The notes below the pieces were generated by a model, which was not told the DNA's origin, ran no database searches, and saw only the letters and a program-made list of their open reading frames with translations. The translations under genes were made by a program, and so were the position numbers. From assembly GCA_037976565.1 (NCBI GenBank), contig CP137673.1, positions 3,716,218 to 3,780,217 on the forward strand: 64,000 nt of DNA, read 5' to 3'. Source of the DNA: Mesocentrotus franciscanus. Lineage: Eukaryota > Echinodermata > Echinoidea > Camarodonta > Strongylocentrotidae. Each line of letters starts with the position of its first letter. The first letter of the stretch is position 1. Shown here one piece after another: positions 10,681 to 22,100 of the stretch.

Positions 10681-12075
10681 TCAGGGGCACGTTTAATGAT
10701 GAGAAGAGAAGGGGACAGGAGGGGACATGTCAAAATACCAAGGGTAATTATTAGAGTTAAACATCGGGCACTGCTTACACCTGAAAAAAAGCACTTACCA
10801 GGGATGGAAAAAAGGCACTTATGAGAATGGGAAATGGGCATTTGTCGACGGAAAAGGGGCACCCATCCGATTTTGATAGGAGCATTTATAAGAGGTGAAA
10901 AGGGGCACTGACCAGATATGAAAAGGGGCACTTACGTGAATGAAAAAGGGGCACTTATAGTAAAGGAAAATTTATATTTGTTAATTTGGAGGTGAAAGGG
11001 GGCTTTTATGAAAAGGGAAATGGCTCTTATTAAAAAGGAAAAAAAGAGGCACATGTTAAAATAAACGGGGCACTTGTCAGAGATGAAAAGGGGTAATTAT
11101 GAGAAGTGGAAGGGAACTTATCAGAAGGAAAAAGAGCATTTATTAGAAAGGAAAAGGGGCACGTGTCAAAATAAAAGGAGCAGTTGTGAAAAGAGGCACT
11201 CATCAGAGATGAAAAGAGCAGTTATCGGGAGGGGAAGGGGCACTTGACAAAGTAAAACGAGCATCTCTCAGATTTGAATAGGGGTCATTATCGGAGGTGA
11301 AGGGGGCACTTATGAGAATGAAAAGGGACACTTTTTATAGGTGAAAAGGGGCATTTATGAGAAGGGGAAGAAGCTCTTTTTTTAATGGGGGCAATAATCA
11401 TAAGGAAAAGGGGCACTTATTAGAAAGGAAAAGGGGCACATGTGAATAAAAGCTACGCTTATCTGAGTTAAAAAGGGTTTGTTATTAAAAGGGGAAGGGG
11501 CACTTCTTACAAAGGACAAAAGGCACTTGTCAAAGAAAAAATGAGCACCTCTCAGATTTGAATAGGGCAATTATCAGAGGTGGAGGGGGAACTTATCAAA
11601 AGTGAAAAGGGGCACTTCTCGTCCCTGAAAAGGGGCCCTTACTAGAGAGTAAGAAGGGCACTTATGAGAATGTGTGTTTGTGTGTGTGTAATTTGGTTTT
11701 TACAGACGTGTATCAATCAGATATGATTATTTACGTCTGGGGACCGACTTTTAACGTCACCATTCGAAAGACGTTACTCAGTTTCGAACCTGCGTCCTTG
11801 GCTGAATCAGTTTGTAACTTCCACTGTTAGCTGGATTACAGGCGCACGCCACAACGCCCCGTTGGAAAATGGAAAATGGAAAATGGACAGGTATTACAAA
11901 GGAAAATGGGAACTTGTCGAAGGAAAAGGGGCACGTGTCAAAATAAAAGGGACACTTATCAGAAGTGAAAAAGGGGAAGTGGTACTTTTACAAAGTAATA
12001 GGGCACTTGTCAAAGTAAAAGGGGCACTTTTCCTATGTAAAAGGGGCACTTCTTACAAAGTTAAAGGGGCACTTT
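10680..12075 (+). repeat. Degenerate GGGGCAC minisatellite
   Basis: Dozens of units of about 17-35 bp of the type 'gaaaaGGGGCACTTATnAGAA', interrupted by a SINE at 11640-11865. The array lies inside the hAT-like element. Apparent ORFs on both strands follow from the repeat. Confidence 0.85.
11640..11865 (-). mobile_element. SINE with 7SL/SRP-like head, copy 1
   Basis: Minus-strand orientation. The head (11833-11851, reverse complement) reads TGGCGTGCGCCTGTAATCC, nearly the conserved Alu-domain segment of 7SL RNA. AGCTAAC, a GGTTCGAAACTGAGT box and a body with GGTCGGTCCCCAGACGT follow, ending in a (TG)n-type tail. The other copy is on the + strand at 40503-40690. A pol III-transcribed SINE is inferred. 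Confidence 0.7.
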
Positions 12076-12549
12076 AGGGTTACTTGAAAAATTGGGTGCC
12101 CCCTGCCCCCTCGGACGCGCCGCCTCTGATTCAAAATCATTAGCCTAAATATAGATATATATATATAAAATATACTTTCCATTCTTTCCTTAAGCAAATA
12201 GAAAAAAAAACAGTCTACTTTTCTAAGAAATACCATAAAATACAGAGAAAATAGCCCCAAAATATATTTTCGCATGTTAACAAATTTAACGACTAGGGAG
12301 TGGATGCACGGACAAGGCATTCCATATAGATGAGAACATACTTTAGCTATGTGTATATACCGAACAAAATTTATACCAAGTTCATTGTCCCGAATCGTTA
12401 ATTTAGTATTGGCCCATCCCCTCCTCTTCCTCCCCCTAATCCTCGTACCACTTTAACTGCTGCTACTGTTACTTGTACTATATCACTATACTACCACTAC
12501 TACATGTACCAGTATTACTACTTCAATTAACTACTACTGCTATTACTAT

Positions 12550-12561
12550 ACTACTTCTACG

Positions 12562-12645
<84 letters not shown>

Positions 12646-12663
12646 ACCTGGCTACTTCTTCTG

Positions 12664-12741
<78 letters not shown>

Positions 12742-12766
12742 ATACTACTACTACTACTGCTGCTAT

Positions 12767-12819
<53 letters not shown>

Positions 12820-12838
12820 GCTACTGCTACTACTGCTA
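12550..12838 (+). repeat. (CTA)n/(CTG)n microsatellite
   Basis: Nearly 290 bp of CTA and TAC trinucleotides with a CTG block at 12609-12645. The Leu/Tyr-rich ORF over it is an artefact. Confidence 0.9.
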
Positions 12839-13028
12839 CTTCAGATCCTGCTTCTGGTAGGCCCCTACTATTTTACCGGTTTTTTTTATTTTATAAACAT
12901 TATTCTTGAACCAAAAAATATGCAACACGCTTATGAACAACAACAACAACCCCCCAAAAAAAAAAAAATCATTATTTTCGTAGGTGCTTTACGTTAATGC
13001 GAGTAGGTCATGCTTATCGGTTTTATCA

Positions 13029-13245
13029 TTTAGCGTGGGTTGTGGAAAAGTTGATTGAATGAAGAAATATTTGCTGTAATTAAGAACAAGTGGGGCACAA
13101 GTGGGGCATGTCCGAGTGAAGGTTGTAGCATTTGTTTTTCGCCATGTTTCCTATAATACAGTCAATTTTCAACCGGGTGCATTGCTGTTTATAAGGCAAT
13201 GAATGTTATGAAATCGGTTTATTGTATTCATTTGCAGCTTGCTGT
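13029..13245 (+). repeat. Direct ~215-bp duplicate, copy 2
   Basis: Homologous to 9372-9586 with small indels. The two copies bracket the hAT-like element and the trinucleotide repeat. Confidence 0.75.
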
Positions 13246-13381
13246 CTGAATGTCGAGCTCTCCAATATTTTTTTTCCTCGAGCAGAGTGTAGAGAAGGTA
13301 AATATATCTAGGCTATGTGATTTGAATTTGACACTAATCTTATATATCTTTGACTTTGTAAATGGATTGTATTCACTTTTT

Positions 13382-13762
13382 AAAGCTGCTCTAAAGTGTT
13401 GGGAGCCCCAAATTCGCCAAAAATTTGATGGCAAAATTTCACTTAAATTGTATCATAATGTGAAAGAGGATGTCATTTAAGACACACTTCTGCAAAGATT
13501 ACCCCCCCCCCAACAAAAAAATAAAGTGTTTGAAGACAAATATTGATACAAGAATACATAATTTGGGTTTTTCTGTGTACGCAGAAAACCGAAATGTTGT
13601 ATTCCGAATCTTTCATCAATATTCGACTTCAAACACATGTGTTTTGAAAATCCTTGCAGAAATGTGTCTTAAATGACATCCTCTTTCACATTATGATACA
13701 AGTTAAGTGAAATTTAGCCATCACATTTTTGGGGCTCCCAACACTTTATAGAGGGGCTTTAA
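13382..13762. mobile_element. Long foldback MITE, copy 1
   Basis: Arms of over 100 bp: AAAGTGTTGGGAGCCCCAAA...GAGGATGTCATTTAAGACAC on the left returns as its reverse complement on the right (GTGTCTTAAATGACATCCTC...GGGGCTCCCAACACTTTA). The centre is also partly self-complementary (GTTTGAAG..CTTCAAAC). It is homologous to 48884-49237. Confidence 0.8.
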
Positions 13763-14093
13763 GCGGTCATATTTACATTGACTTATTTTTATAATTCCCG
13801 GCTTATTTTATGTATGTATTTTATGTATGTATTTGATTGTACATGTAAATGTAAATGTTTTGTATATAAGGTTGATATGATTTGCATTTCTGAAATATAT
13901 TAAATTTACATATTACATTCTACAGTAATGTTAATTTATTCATGCATTCCAAGATTAATATTCATGAAGAACCATCGTTGTCGTTGAAACCAGGGGATGC
14001 GATTTGGGGCAATGCCCTCGGTAATCCGAAAATTTTGCAAAAGTACCTGCACGCATACGCAGACACAATATCTGACATGATGGAAAGCTGAGA
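13763..14093. other. AT-rich intergenic DNA, nothing recognised
   Basis: No gene or repeat is supported. Confidence 0.4.
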
Positions 14094-14094
14094 C

Positions 14095-14169
<75 letters not shown>

Positions 14170-14192
14170 GGGGAGAGAGAGAGAGAGAGAGA
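14094..14192 (+). repeat. (GA)n microsatellite
   Basis: Nearly uninterrupted GA dinucleotides. The Ser/Leu ORF on the minus strand is an artefact. Confidence 0.95.
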
Positions 14193-14630
14193 AACCGAGA
14201 GATTCAACATGAGTGGTTATAGCAGAGAGATGTGACTAAAATCATCTCCCTGGTTACACTGTGATATTGCATCAAATAATTTTTGTTAATAAACGATTTT
14301 TTTTTTCCCGAGCACATGGTGAACCATGGTATATAATCATATGGAAATCAAACTAATGCTACAGTACAACCTGAATAGCAAATATACAGTGAAATAAAAT
14401 CATAGATGAACATATGAATTATTATTATAAACCCCTGTAAAAAAATAATGCTTTTAAATCATGATCCTTAGTACTAAATCTAGCTCAATTAGTTTAACAA
14501 TGACAAAAACTGGCAGCCCCCGCCAACGAATGTTTGTAAATTGACATGAATGACTATGTCATTGATATAGATCTATAGACTGACCCGACAGCAGAAACAA
14601 CTTGAACAAAGACTATGTGCATTTGGTTAT

Positions 14631-14692
14631 ACATATTCATTTCTATGACGTCAGATTGAAAGAAACTGCGAGGCTCAGGAACTATCCTCTAA
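14631..14692 (-). repeat. CRE-containing dispersed repeat, second copy
   Basis: Inverted relative of 6252-6320. It contains CATTTCTATGACGTCA and ends GGAACTATCCTC. It lies 1.4 kb upstream of the PLA2G6-like coding start, so an effect on that promoter is conceivable but unproven. Confidence 0.5.
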
Positions 14693-15201
14693 TTTCCCAC
14701 CAGCACTGCATGCACCGCGTACGCACACTGCACTGATCTGAAAGTAATTTATGTTTTGACTGTAACAGGCAAGTTAAACAGCGTCGAGTAACAGGCAACT
14801 AGACTAGTTAAACAGCGTCGATGTGACTGAGTCATTATGTGAGTGAAGGTGATATCTTCATTCAATCTAGGTCTAAATTCACCGAATAAAAGCTTTTTTG
14901 CCAAACTGTTTGACATTTTGTGTCCTCAACCATGTCCATTGTGTCAACAGTATTATATTTATTAACAACAATCGGATAGGCGCACGCCCGAAGCTCCGCG
15001 GCTCCTGACGTGACCTGAGGGTGGCCGTGGGCCGCGGCCGTGGGAGACTCTCTAAATTATATGAATTGAGAGACAATGGGAGATTTATCATTTAGCTTAA
15101 TTACAAAAAGGAAAAGAGAAACAACATCAACAACAATGTATGTGTTTTCCCCAGCCAAATTTTTGCCTCTGACTCTGAGGTCAGGAGCCGGAGCCCAATG
15201 C

Positions 15202-15487
15202 GGAAAGATTTCCTTTTGCGACAGCCACCCAAATTGAAAAAAAAAAAATTTGTTCAATATGAATTATTATATTTATAACCCTATCACTAACCCTAACGCT
15301 AACGGTCGCCATGTGCAGGGTTAGCGTGCACATGGTAACCGTTAGGGTAGGTTATATTGTATAATAATGAAGTATTCCTAAATAATGCTGTAGATCTAGA
15401 TCTAGATCTATGTCTAAGAGGGTCTAATAATAGTAATGGACTATATTAATTTTATTTTTAGGTGGCTGTCGCAAAAGGATCCTTTCC
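15202..15487. mobile_element. Foldback element with GCGACAGCCACC arms
   Basis: 15202-15230 (GGAAAG..CCTTTTGCGACAGCCACC) is the imperfect reverse complement of 15461-15487 (GGTGGCTGTCGCAAAAGG..CTTTCC). The interior holds a second hairpin at 15303-15345 around CCATGTGCA/TGCACATGG with CCCTAAC/TTAGGG-like words. Those words resemble telomere repeats but are too few to be telomeric. Confidence 0.55.
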
Positions 15488-16106
15488 CCCAATGCAATGG
15501 TTTTGTAACTTTTGTTACTCTAATTCTAATGAGTTGGTTCATAGTATTTGAAAGTTGTTAATAACAAAAAATGTGACGACATTGAAAACAGAGAATGTGA
15601 GACAGTCGAGAGTCTGACTCTGAGCTGAGTCTGACTCTGAGTCTGACCTCTGTAGAGTAGAGTTGGAAGTCGCTTGTAATTTGGTGGGTAGGACCATATA
15701 TAGTTCGCGCGTGACCTGAGATTGCTATCTCAAAAATTCAGTAAGATTTCGAAAATCTGATATACCACCAATCATGCCAATGGAAATAGCATTACCCAGA
15801 GACGGGCGAATTACATTGCTCCTTCCACCAGTGTTTGTCAAGTCTCCATGTCTTAAAAGCTATTCACAGAGGTTGCAGTTTCAGTGAAAGCTTCTTAGCG
15901 ACGGTTGTTCCACTGATCTAACACAGCATTTTGAAGAAGTTTACAAGCAATATTTCATAAATCTTCTAAGACTTTTGTTGGACAATATTATAAAGGACAA
16001 ACAAATATTCATAGTGGTTAGTGCTATTTGGTGTTGTGGAGAATTATTTAATAAAACTGACACTTGTCAACTATTCCTTTTTCTTATTCCCTCTCCTAAT
16101 GTACAG

Positions 16107-19100
16107 TGAGAGCACCTCATTACCATGGCTTTCAAGAATCCATTCAACCCAAACTCTTCAATGGGGCTCATGTTCAACACGGTGATGAGCAGCATCCCTA
16201 TGACCGAGTCCTACATGTGGACGGTGCGCAAGGAGAAGTCCCAGAAGTACGCCTCTATGGTCGTCATTGCCCATGCAGATTATATGAAGGTCTACAATGA
16301 TAAGAAGAGCAAGCAGTTTGAGTGTGTCGTCCAGGCCCCTGGAGAAGGATCCGATGCTTTCAGGTGTGATGCCAGGGATGGTGGTTTCTAGATATCCAGG
16401 GGAGCGGGATTCCATAATGAAAAAAGGGAAATTTGTCAACATTTTCTAACCTACCAACAATATTGTCATCAAATTGTTGTGCAGATTACAACTGAGATAC
16501 AGGTGTACCAGGGGAAAAGAGGTCATATTTCATATTGTGTAGTAGTCAGATAGTACTTTATGATTAACTCAAAACAAATAGTGAATGATTATTTCAGTAA
16601 TTATTTTACCAGATGCTTGAAAAATAGTGTCAAAATATATCTTTGGGCAAAATCTCAAAAAAATGTCATAAGTCTAAGTTTGCTGATATCAATTAATATT
16701 TTTTTCTTTTAAAAGATAAATGTTTTTCAGAATATGGCTCCTGATGTTTTATTTCATCAGAAATTGATATTTTAATCAGTTGATTTTATTTAGACCTTTA
16801 CATGTAATTTGTATCCATACTTAGACCCATCTAACTTATATAAAACTTTGCTTTTCTATGTGATCTTAAATCTTATTTCTATCAACATAAAGTACAATAC
16901 ATTATCTGCTTTTATATTGTTTTAGTTTGTTCCGTTTGACAAATGAAGACGATGCTCTGGCAAGGTTTATCCTCCTCCATCAACACATCCAGCCATTTTT
17001 CAATGGCCCAGAAGGACTGTATAATGTGACAGTATTACAGGAGCTTAGCGTCGTTGCCAGGAAGTCTGACAACTTTTCCCATGCTCACACAGCTGTGCTG
17101 GCAGGTTTAAATGATTGCTTTAGATGCCCAGAAGTAATCAAGTAAGAATTCTTTCTCAACTCAATCTAAAGTTCATACCTGCACAACATAAAGCTAGGCA
17201 TTGTTGTTGGGTGAGAAAACCATTGAAGAATTCCTTACACCATCGGTAGGGGCTTTTAATTGTGGTGTAGTGGTTCATTTATTTGACATGAGGTTCAGAC
17301 TTCAAATCCTTACGTGGTGATTATATCCGTAAGCATGTCAATTTCTATTCCAATGACCGAGGTCTTTCAAATAGGGACCTGTTATGAAGGAACTTTTCAA
17401 TTTTTTAATTTTTTTTACTTCGCAATATGAATAAACTTATTTGTACAGTTGGTAGATTTGTCTCATGTAGGGGCCTATCTATACTATTTTTCTTTTGAAG
17501 GCAGATATGAAAGCTTCAAAGAAAACATTTCCTGCTATAAGAAACAGAAACCCTTACATTTTATACATAAGCTTCAATTTAGAGTACCACAAGATGAATG
17601 GCATATTCATCAAATGTAAGCAACATTTGAAAACTCCATAACTCCATTTAAGCTGAGCCAACTTACTGGGTTATGTGAAACTCAATCAACTCTTTCAATC
17701 AGTCACTCAAAACCCCAATTTATTTTTTATTTTTTGCTCTACATTGATTTTATTTTATTTTGAATTAAAAAAGACACATTAACAGCCAGAAGTGTCCAGA
17801 GGGAAAGACACCACTGCTACTAGCCATAGAATGTAAGTCCATGAAGGCTGTAATCCAACTCATCGATTGCGGGGCATCAGAGGAAATGACGGATGAGCAT
17901 GGGGATGGCATCTTCCACTATGCTGCAAGATCTCTAGGATTTGGTAGTCAAGTTATGACTGTGAGTTGATGAAATGCATGTAATGTCTTTTTCTGAGCAG
18001 CTTAGCCTCTAGTCTCCAGTATAGAGGACCAGCTGCATGAAACTGTTTTTAAATGTGTTTGTATGTTCGTAGACACCCCCATTCAAATGCCTTTCATGTC
18101 TTCAAAGAGCGTTCATAGGGTTTATAAGGTATATAGACCTATATGTCATTGACCTGGGCTAATAGTTCAATGACCCCTTGTACATTGTCCCATCTGGTCT
18201 ACCTTTATTAGTTTTTTGTCATAGCAAGACATCTTTATGATGAGGCCTCTCGGTCTAATGGCTTGAAAACTTTACTAGAGATGCAGAGGTCAGAACCAGT
18301 CAAAGCTATTTTCTCCCTTACGTTACTGATCACATTTAAGATTTTAGAATATCTAATGATTGTTTTAATTTTGCCCTACTAGAGTTTTGATCAGACCAAA
18401 AACCAAGAAAAGTTATACTTTCGGTGTTGATTTATGTTCATCATACCATACTTGGTTTAATACACATGGAATACCAAATGACAAAATACCTTAGACTTGC
18501 TCCTCTCCCCCCTCCATTCCTTGAATGTGTTATTTTTTTCTTCTGAAGCATTTGATTTGACGGACAGTAATAATTCTCTTTCATCAGGTATTATCCAAAG
18601 ACAAGGAGCTGATGGACAGAACGAACAAGGCTGCTCAGTCAGCTCTCTTGGTAGCCTGCCAGGAGGGTAACTTTGATGCAGCCATCAAGCTGGTAAACTC
18701 AGGAGCCACGGTAGATATGAATGATAGCATCGGTTACCCAATCCACTACGCTCTCAAAAAGTGCAATGTTAAGTAAGTCAGTGAGGATAACGTTATGTAG
18801 TGGCATTTTTACGACTTGGTCTGTGGCAAAACTTATTCTGTGGTCACTAAACAAATCCTTTCCTTCAACTCTGAACAAAAGCTAACCCTATACCTTACCT
18901 AAAACCCATTTGCAACCCTAATTACTCAGTTACACCCACAAACTTACTCCAGACTGACTCCAGACAGACCGATTCTTGGCCAATAGATGTAACGTAAATT
19001 TTTTGTTCTGTGTGATGCCGGTCTGGGCCCCGTAACATCAATCTTGTTATCTATAACAAATGCTAAGATTCTAAGACAAATTTACCCTCAGCCAATCAGA

Positions 19101-22100
19101 TGCCACAATTTCAGTAGCTTATGATAGCAGTTATTGTAACTTGTTTTTGATAGCAAGTATTATGAAACGGGGCCCTGGTGTTGATCTTGTGACTATGGTA
19201 TAACCTTGTATCTTTTGACATAATATGACCTGGAGCATATGACACAAGAGTAGATATCGGATCACATGTAGTGGGACATAGAATCATGACAACATCTGGC
19301 CAGTTAAATCATTGCCTATTGGAAACTGGTTAGTTCCTGTATTATGCCTAAGGGAAAAAGAGAGAATTTAGCGGTGTCCTTATTATTAAAGTGATAAGAA
19401 ATTAAGTTCTCCCACAATACAAGTTGTCTTCTGAATTGTTCACAGCTGCTATAAATGATTAGTCCAAAGGACTTGGTTGGAAAAAGCTCTGAGTAAGGAG
19501 CAAAGAAAGATGAAGAAAGCAAGTTGGGTGTCTTGGAAAACAGAACATGTAGTCCCATTTGTTCATTTCGGGATTTGTACTTTTCAGTGATGTTATTTTT
19601 TCAGTTATTCAAGTTTACACTTTTTACACTACAGCTGGCCAGCCATGAGATCAAATATACTATCATTTATGTTTGGAATTTTAAATGCCTACAGCGCTGC
19701 GCTGACCATTCTTGAAAACCATCAAAGCCAGGGTAAAGTGAAGTGCATCAAGCACGGAGGAACCCCTCTCCACTGGGCCAAGAGCGCTGACTTCATCAAG
19801 CTGGTCCTCGAGCGGGAGTACGACATCGACGCCATGAGCAAGAGCGGTGATACTGCTCTCAGCATCATGATCCAGCGGAGTCGACCACTCTGCGCCCTTA
19901 CCCTCATGACATCAGGAGCAGACCCAAATATTGCAGACAGAGACGGGAATACACCACTTCATCATGCAGTCAAGGTCAGCAGAACCCTATACTCTTTTTT
20001 CTTATTCTGAGGATATTGGTTCTATTCAATAGACCTGTTTTTAAATTTTATTCCTACTTTTTGCAACTAAAAAGCTTGCCAGAGGCTTACCCAATACAGC
20101 AACAACTTATGTATGCAAAGTGAATTCTATCCATAGAGATGGAAATAAGCCACTGATCATTGAGTGTGTACACACACCCTTGCATGTAAAATGTATGCAG
20201 AGGTAGAATGCCCATAGGCATTTTTCGCAATGAACCGCTACGTACAAAGTGAATGAGCCGTGGCTTATTTCATAAGAATGCCAACATTTTGTGGTCACAG
20301 GAAATAATGCTGTCCAATTGTCATCCATATGTGTGTGTGAAAGTGGACATCTTAATAAACTTCAATTTAATTATCAAAACTTTTAATTTATATGTATCCC
20401 TGTACATGATCCAAATTTTTACACAGCGATTGTTATGGTTTTAAAAAGAAGATTAGAAAACTTTTACAAATCATTGATATTCCCCCCCAGATGGATTCAT
20501 ACCAATACACGTATCTTTTCAGACCAAAGATTTACAGACGGTTCATCTCCTGATCGGATTCGGGGCAGAGGCCAACAAAGTCAACAACAAAGGGGAATCC
20601 CCTAGACATCTAGCAGCCACTGACATCCTCAGCACTATTGGAGGGATGATGGGTAAGAAAACCAGAGACCGTCGCTAGGCCTATTATATCGGGCATGTCC
20701 AAAGTAAATGGTCATTTGGTGTCCCATATGTTACATGAGTATTGTGGATGGAGTTCTGAATATAAGTTGACACCTCTTTTTTTTTGTGTGTGTTGTTGTT
20801 GTTGTACCGCCATAAGGTCTATTTAAGTGTACCCATCACCACTTGAAACAGGTTTTACTCTCAATGTAACAGGTTCCATGTGTGTAATGGGTATACTGTA
20901 TTCAAAATATGATCTCCAAATATTACTACTACATAATAGAGATAATGCAATTTAAATACATTCTCAGTGAACAGTAAAGTTTCTTGTTGAGTAGAATAGT
21001 TAACACGCGCAATGCACTTACATAGAATAGGGCACCCACGCATCCACAGTCCGACTTTTGTTCCGTGTGCGCCCTATACCCAAAGTTTATGTTATCCTAT
21101 ATTTTCTTTATACTCCTTAACCATTTGCCTATAGAGTACCGAAGCTGTGACATCATACAAATCAACTTTTAGAATTTCTCAATTTGAAGTTCATTTTCCG
21201 AAAGAGCATAACAAATGATGTCCAAATGTTGAAACCAATTGAATATGTTATTAAAGTATTGGCTGAGAAATGACTATCCAAATAAATATATTTTAATAGG
21301 AAATCACTGTAATTTCCTCTGTTTCATAACATTACGATCCAGAGCAAAATAACAGTGATTTCCTATTGCAAACTATTTATTCAGATGCTCTTTCGGAAAA
21401 TGAAGTTCAAATTTGGAAACTCTAAAAATATTGTTTTGATGACCTCACAATTGACCACTCTATATAATGCCAGGTTAAAACATTTTAAGGTTATTGTATA
21501 CATTCTAGCTATTCAAAAAAAAAAAACCGGTGATTGGTGCACTTTAAGTTCATACAATGATACACTAAAATCTGAGATGGGGTTGGTAACATATGGGATA
21601 ATATAACATGGACTTACCCTTTGAAAGAATATGAATAGCTTGAATGAAGATGATATCATGACCCTGATGATCAGTGTGGTATGACAGGGCTCCGCAGGTT
21701 TTATCCTGAAATTCCGCATTCTTTCTTTTAAAGTGAACCAGTAACATTGTTGAAGGTTGATGAAAAAAGTGCCTAATTTTTGTATGAAATGTTACTTATT
21801 ATATTCCGTCTACTGTACTAACCCTCTAACATGCAAAAAATCCTGAAAAAATTCTCAAACCGCAAAGATGTTTATGGTTTTCTTTGGAGGCGTCAATGTG
21901 TAACTCCCTCTAACAGGAAATTCTCCCAACCAATTTTTGAATCATCCCAGCTGTTATTCCATGAAAATAAGACACAAAGCAGGTTTTTTTAAATCTTTTA
22001 ACACTAAAATGTTTGGAATGGTACAGTGTATATAGAGCCAATTCATTGCTTTATGACGATGTACATTCACCTAAAATTTGATTTAATGTCTTCCAATTTT

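Larger units (their letters stand above)
9869..12128. mobile_element. hAT-like non-autonomous element carrying a GGGGCAC minisatellite
   Basis: The left end CAGAGGCGGCGGAGCG and right end CGCGCCGCCTCTG are inverted repeats. The flanks ATTCCAAA (9861-9868) and ATTCAAAA (12129-12136) match at 7 of 8 positions, fitting the 8-bp target duplication of hAT transposons. The interior is a degenerate tandem array of 'GAAAAGGGGCACTTAT' units that echo the terminus (GGGGGGCACC). No transposase is seen. Two SINEs are inserted within it (10306-10680, 11640-11865). Confidence 0.65.
16364..19694 (+). other. PLA2G6-like introns 1-4
   Basis: Introns of 562, 632, 627 and 922 bp. They are AT-rich with polypyrimidine runs before acceptors; no repeat element or internal gene is recognised. 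Confidence 0.6.

Noticed and set aside
12473..12742. Leu/Tyr-rich ORF
   Set aside because: It is the translation of a CTA/CTG microsatellite.
15280..15350. Telomere repeat tract
   Set aside because: Only three or four CCCTAAC/TTAGGG-like words, on both strands, inside a hairpin; internal position.
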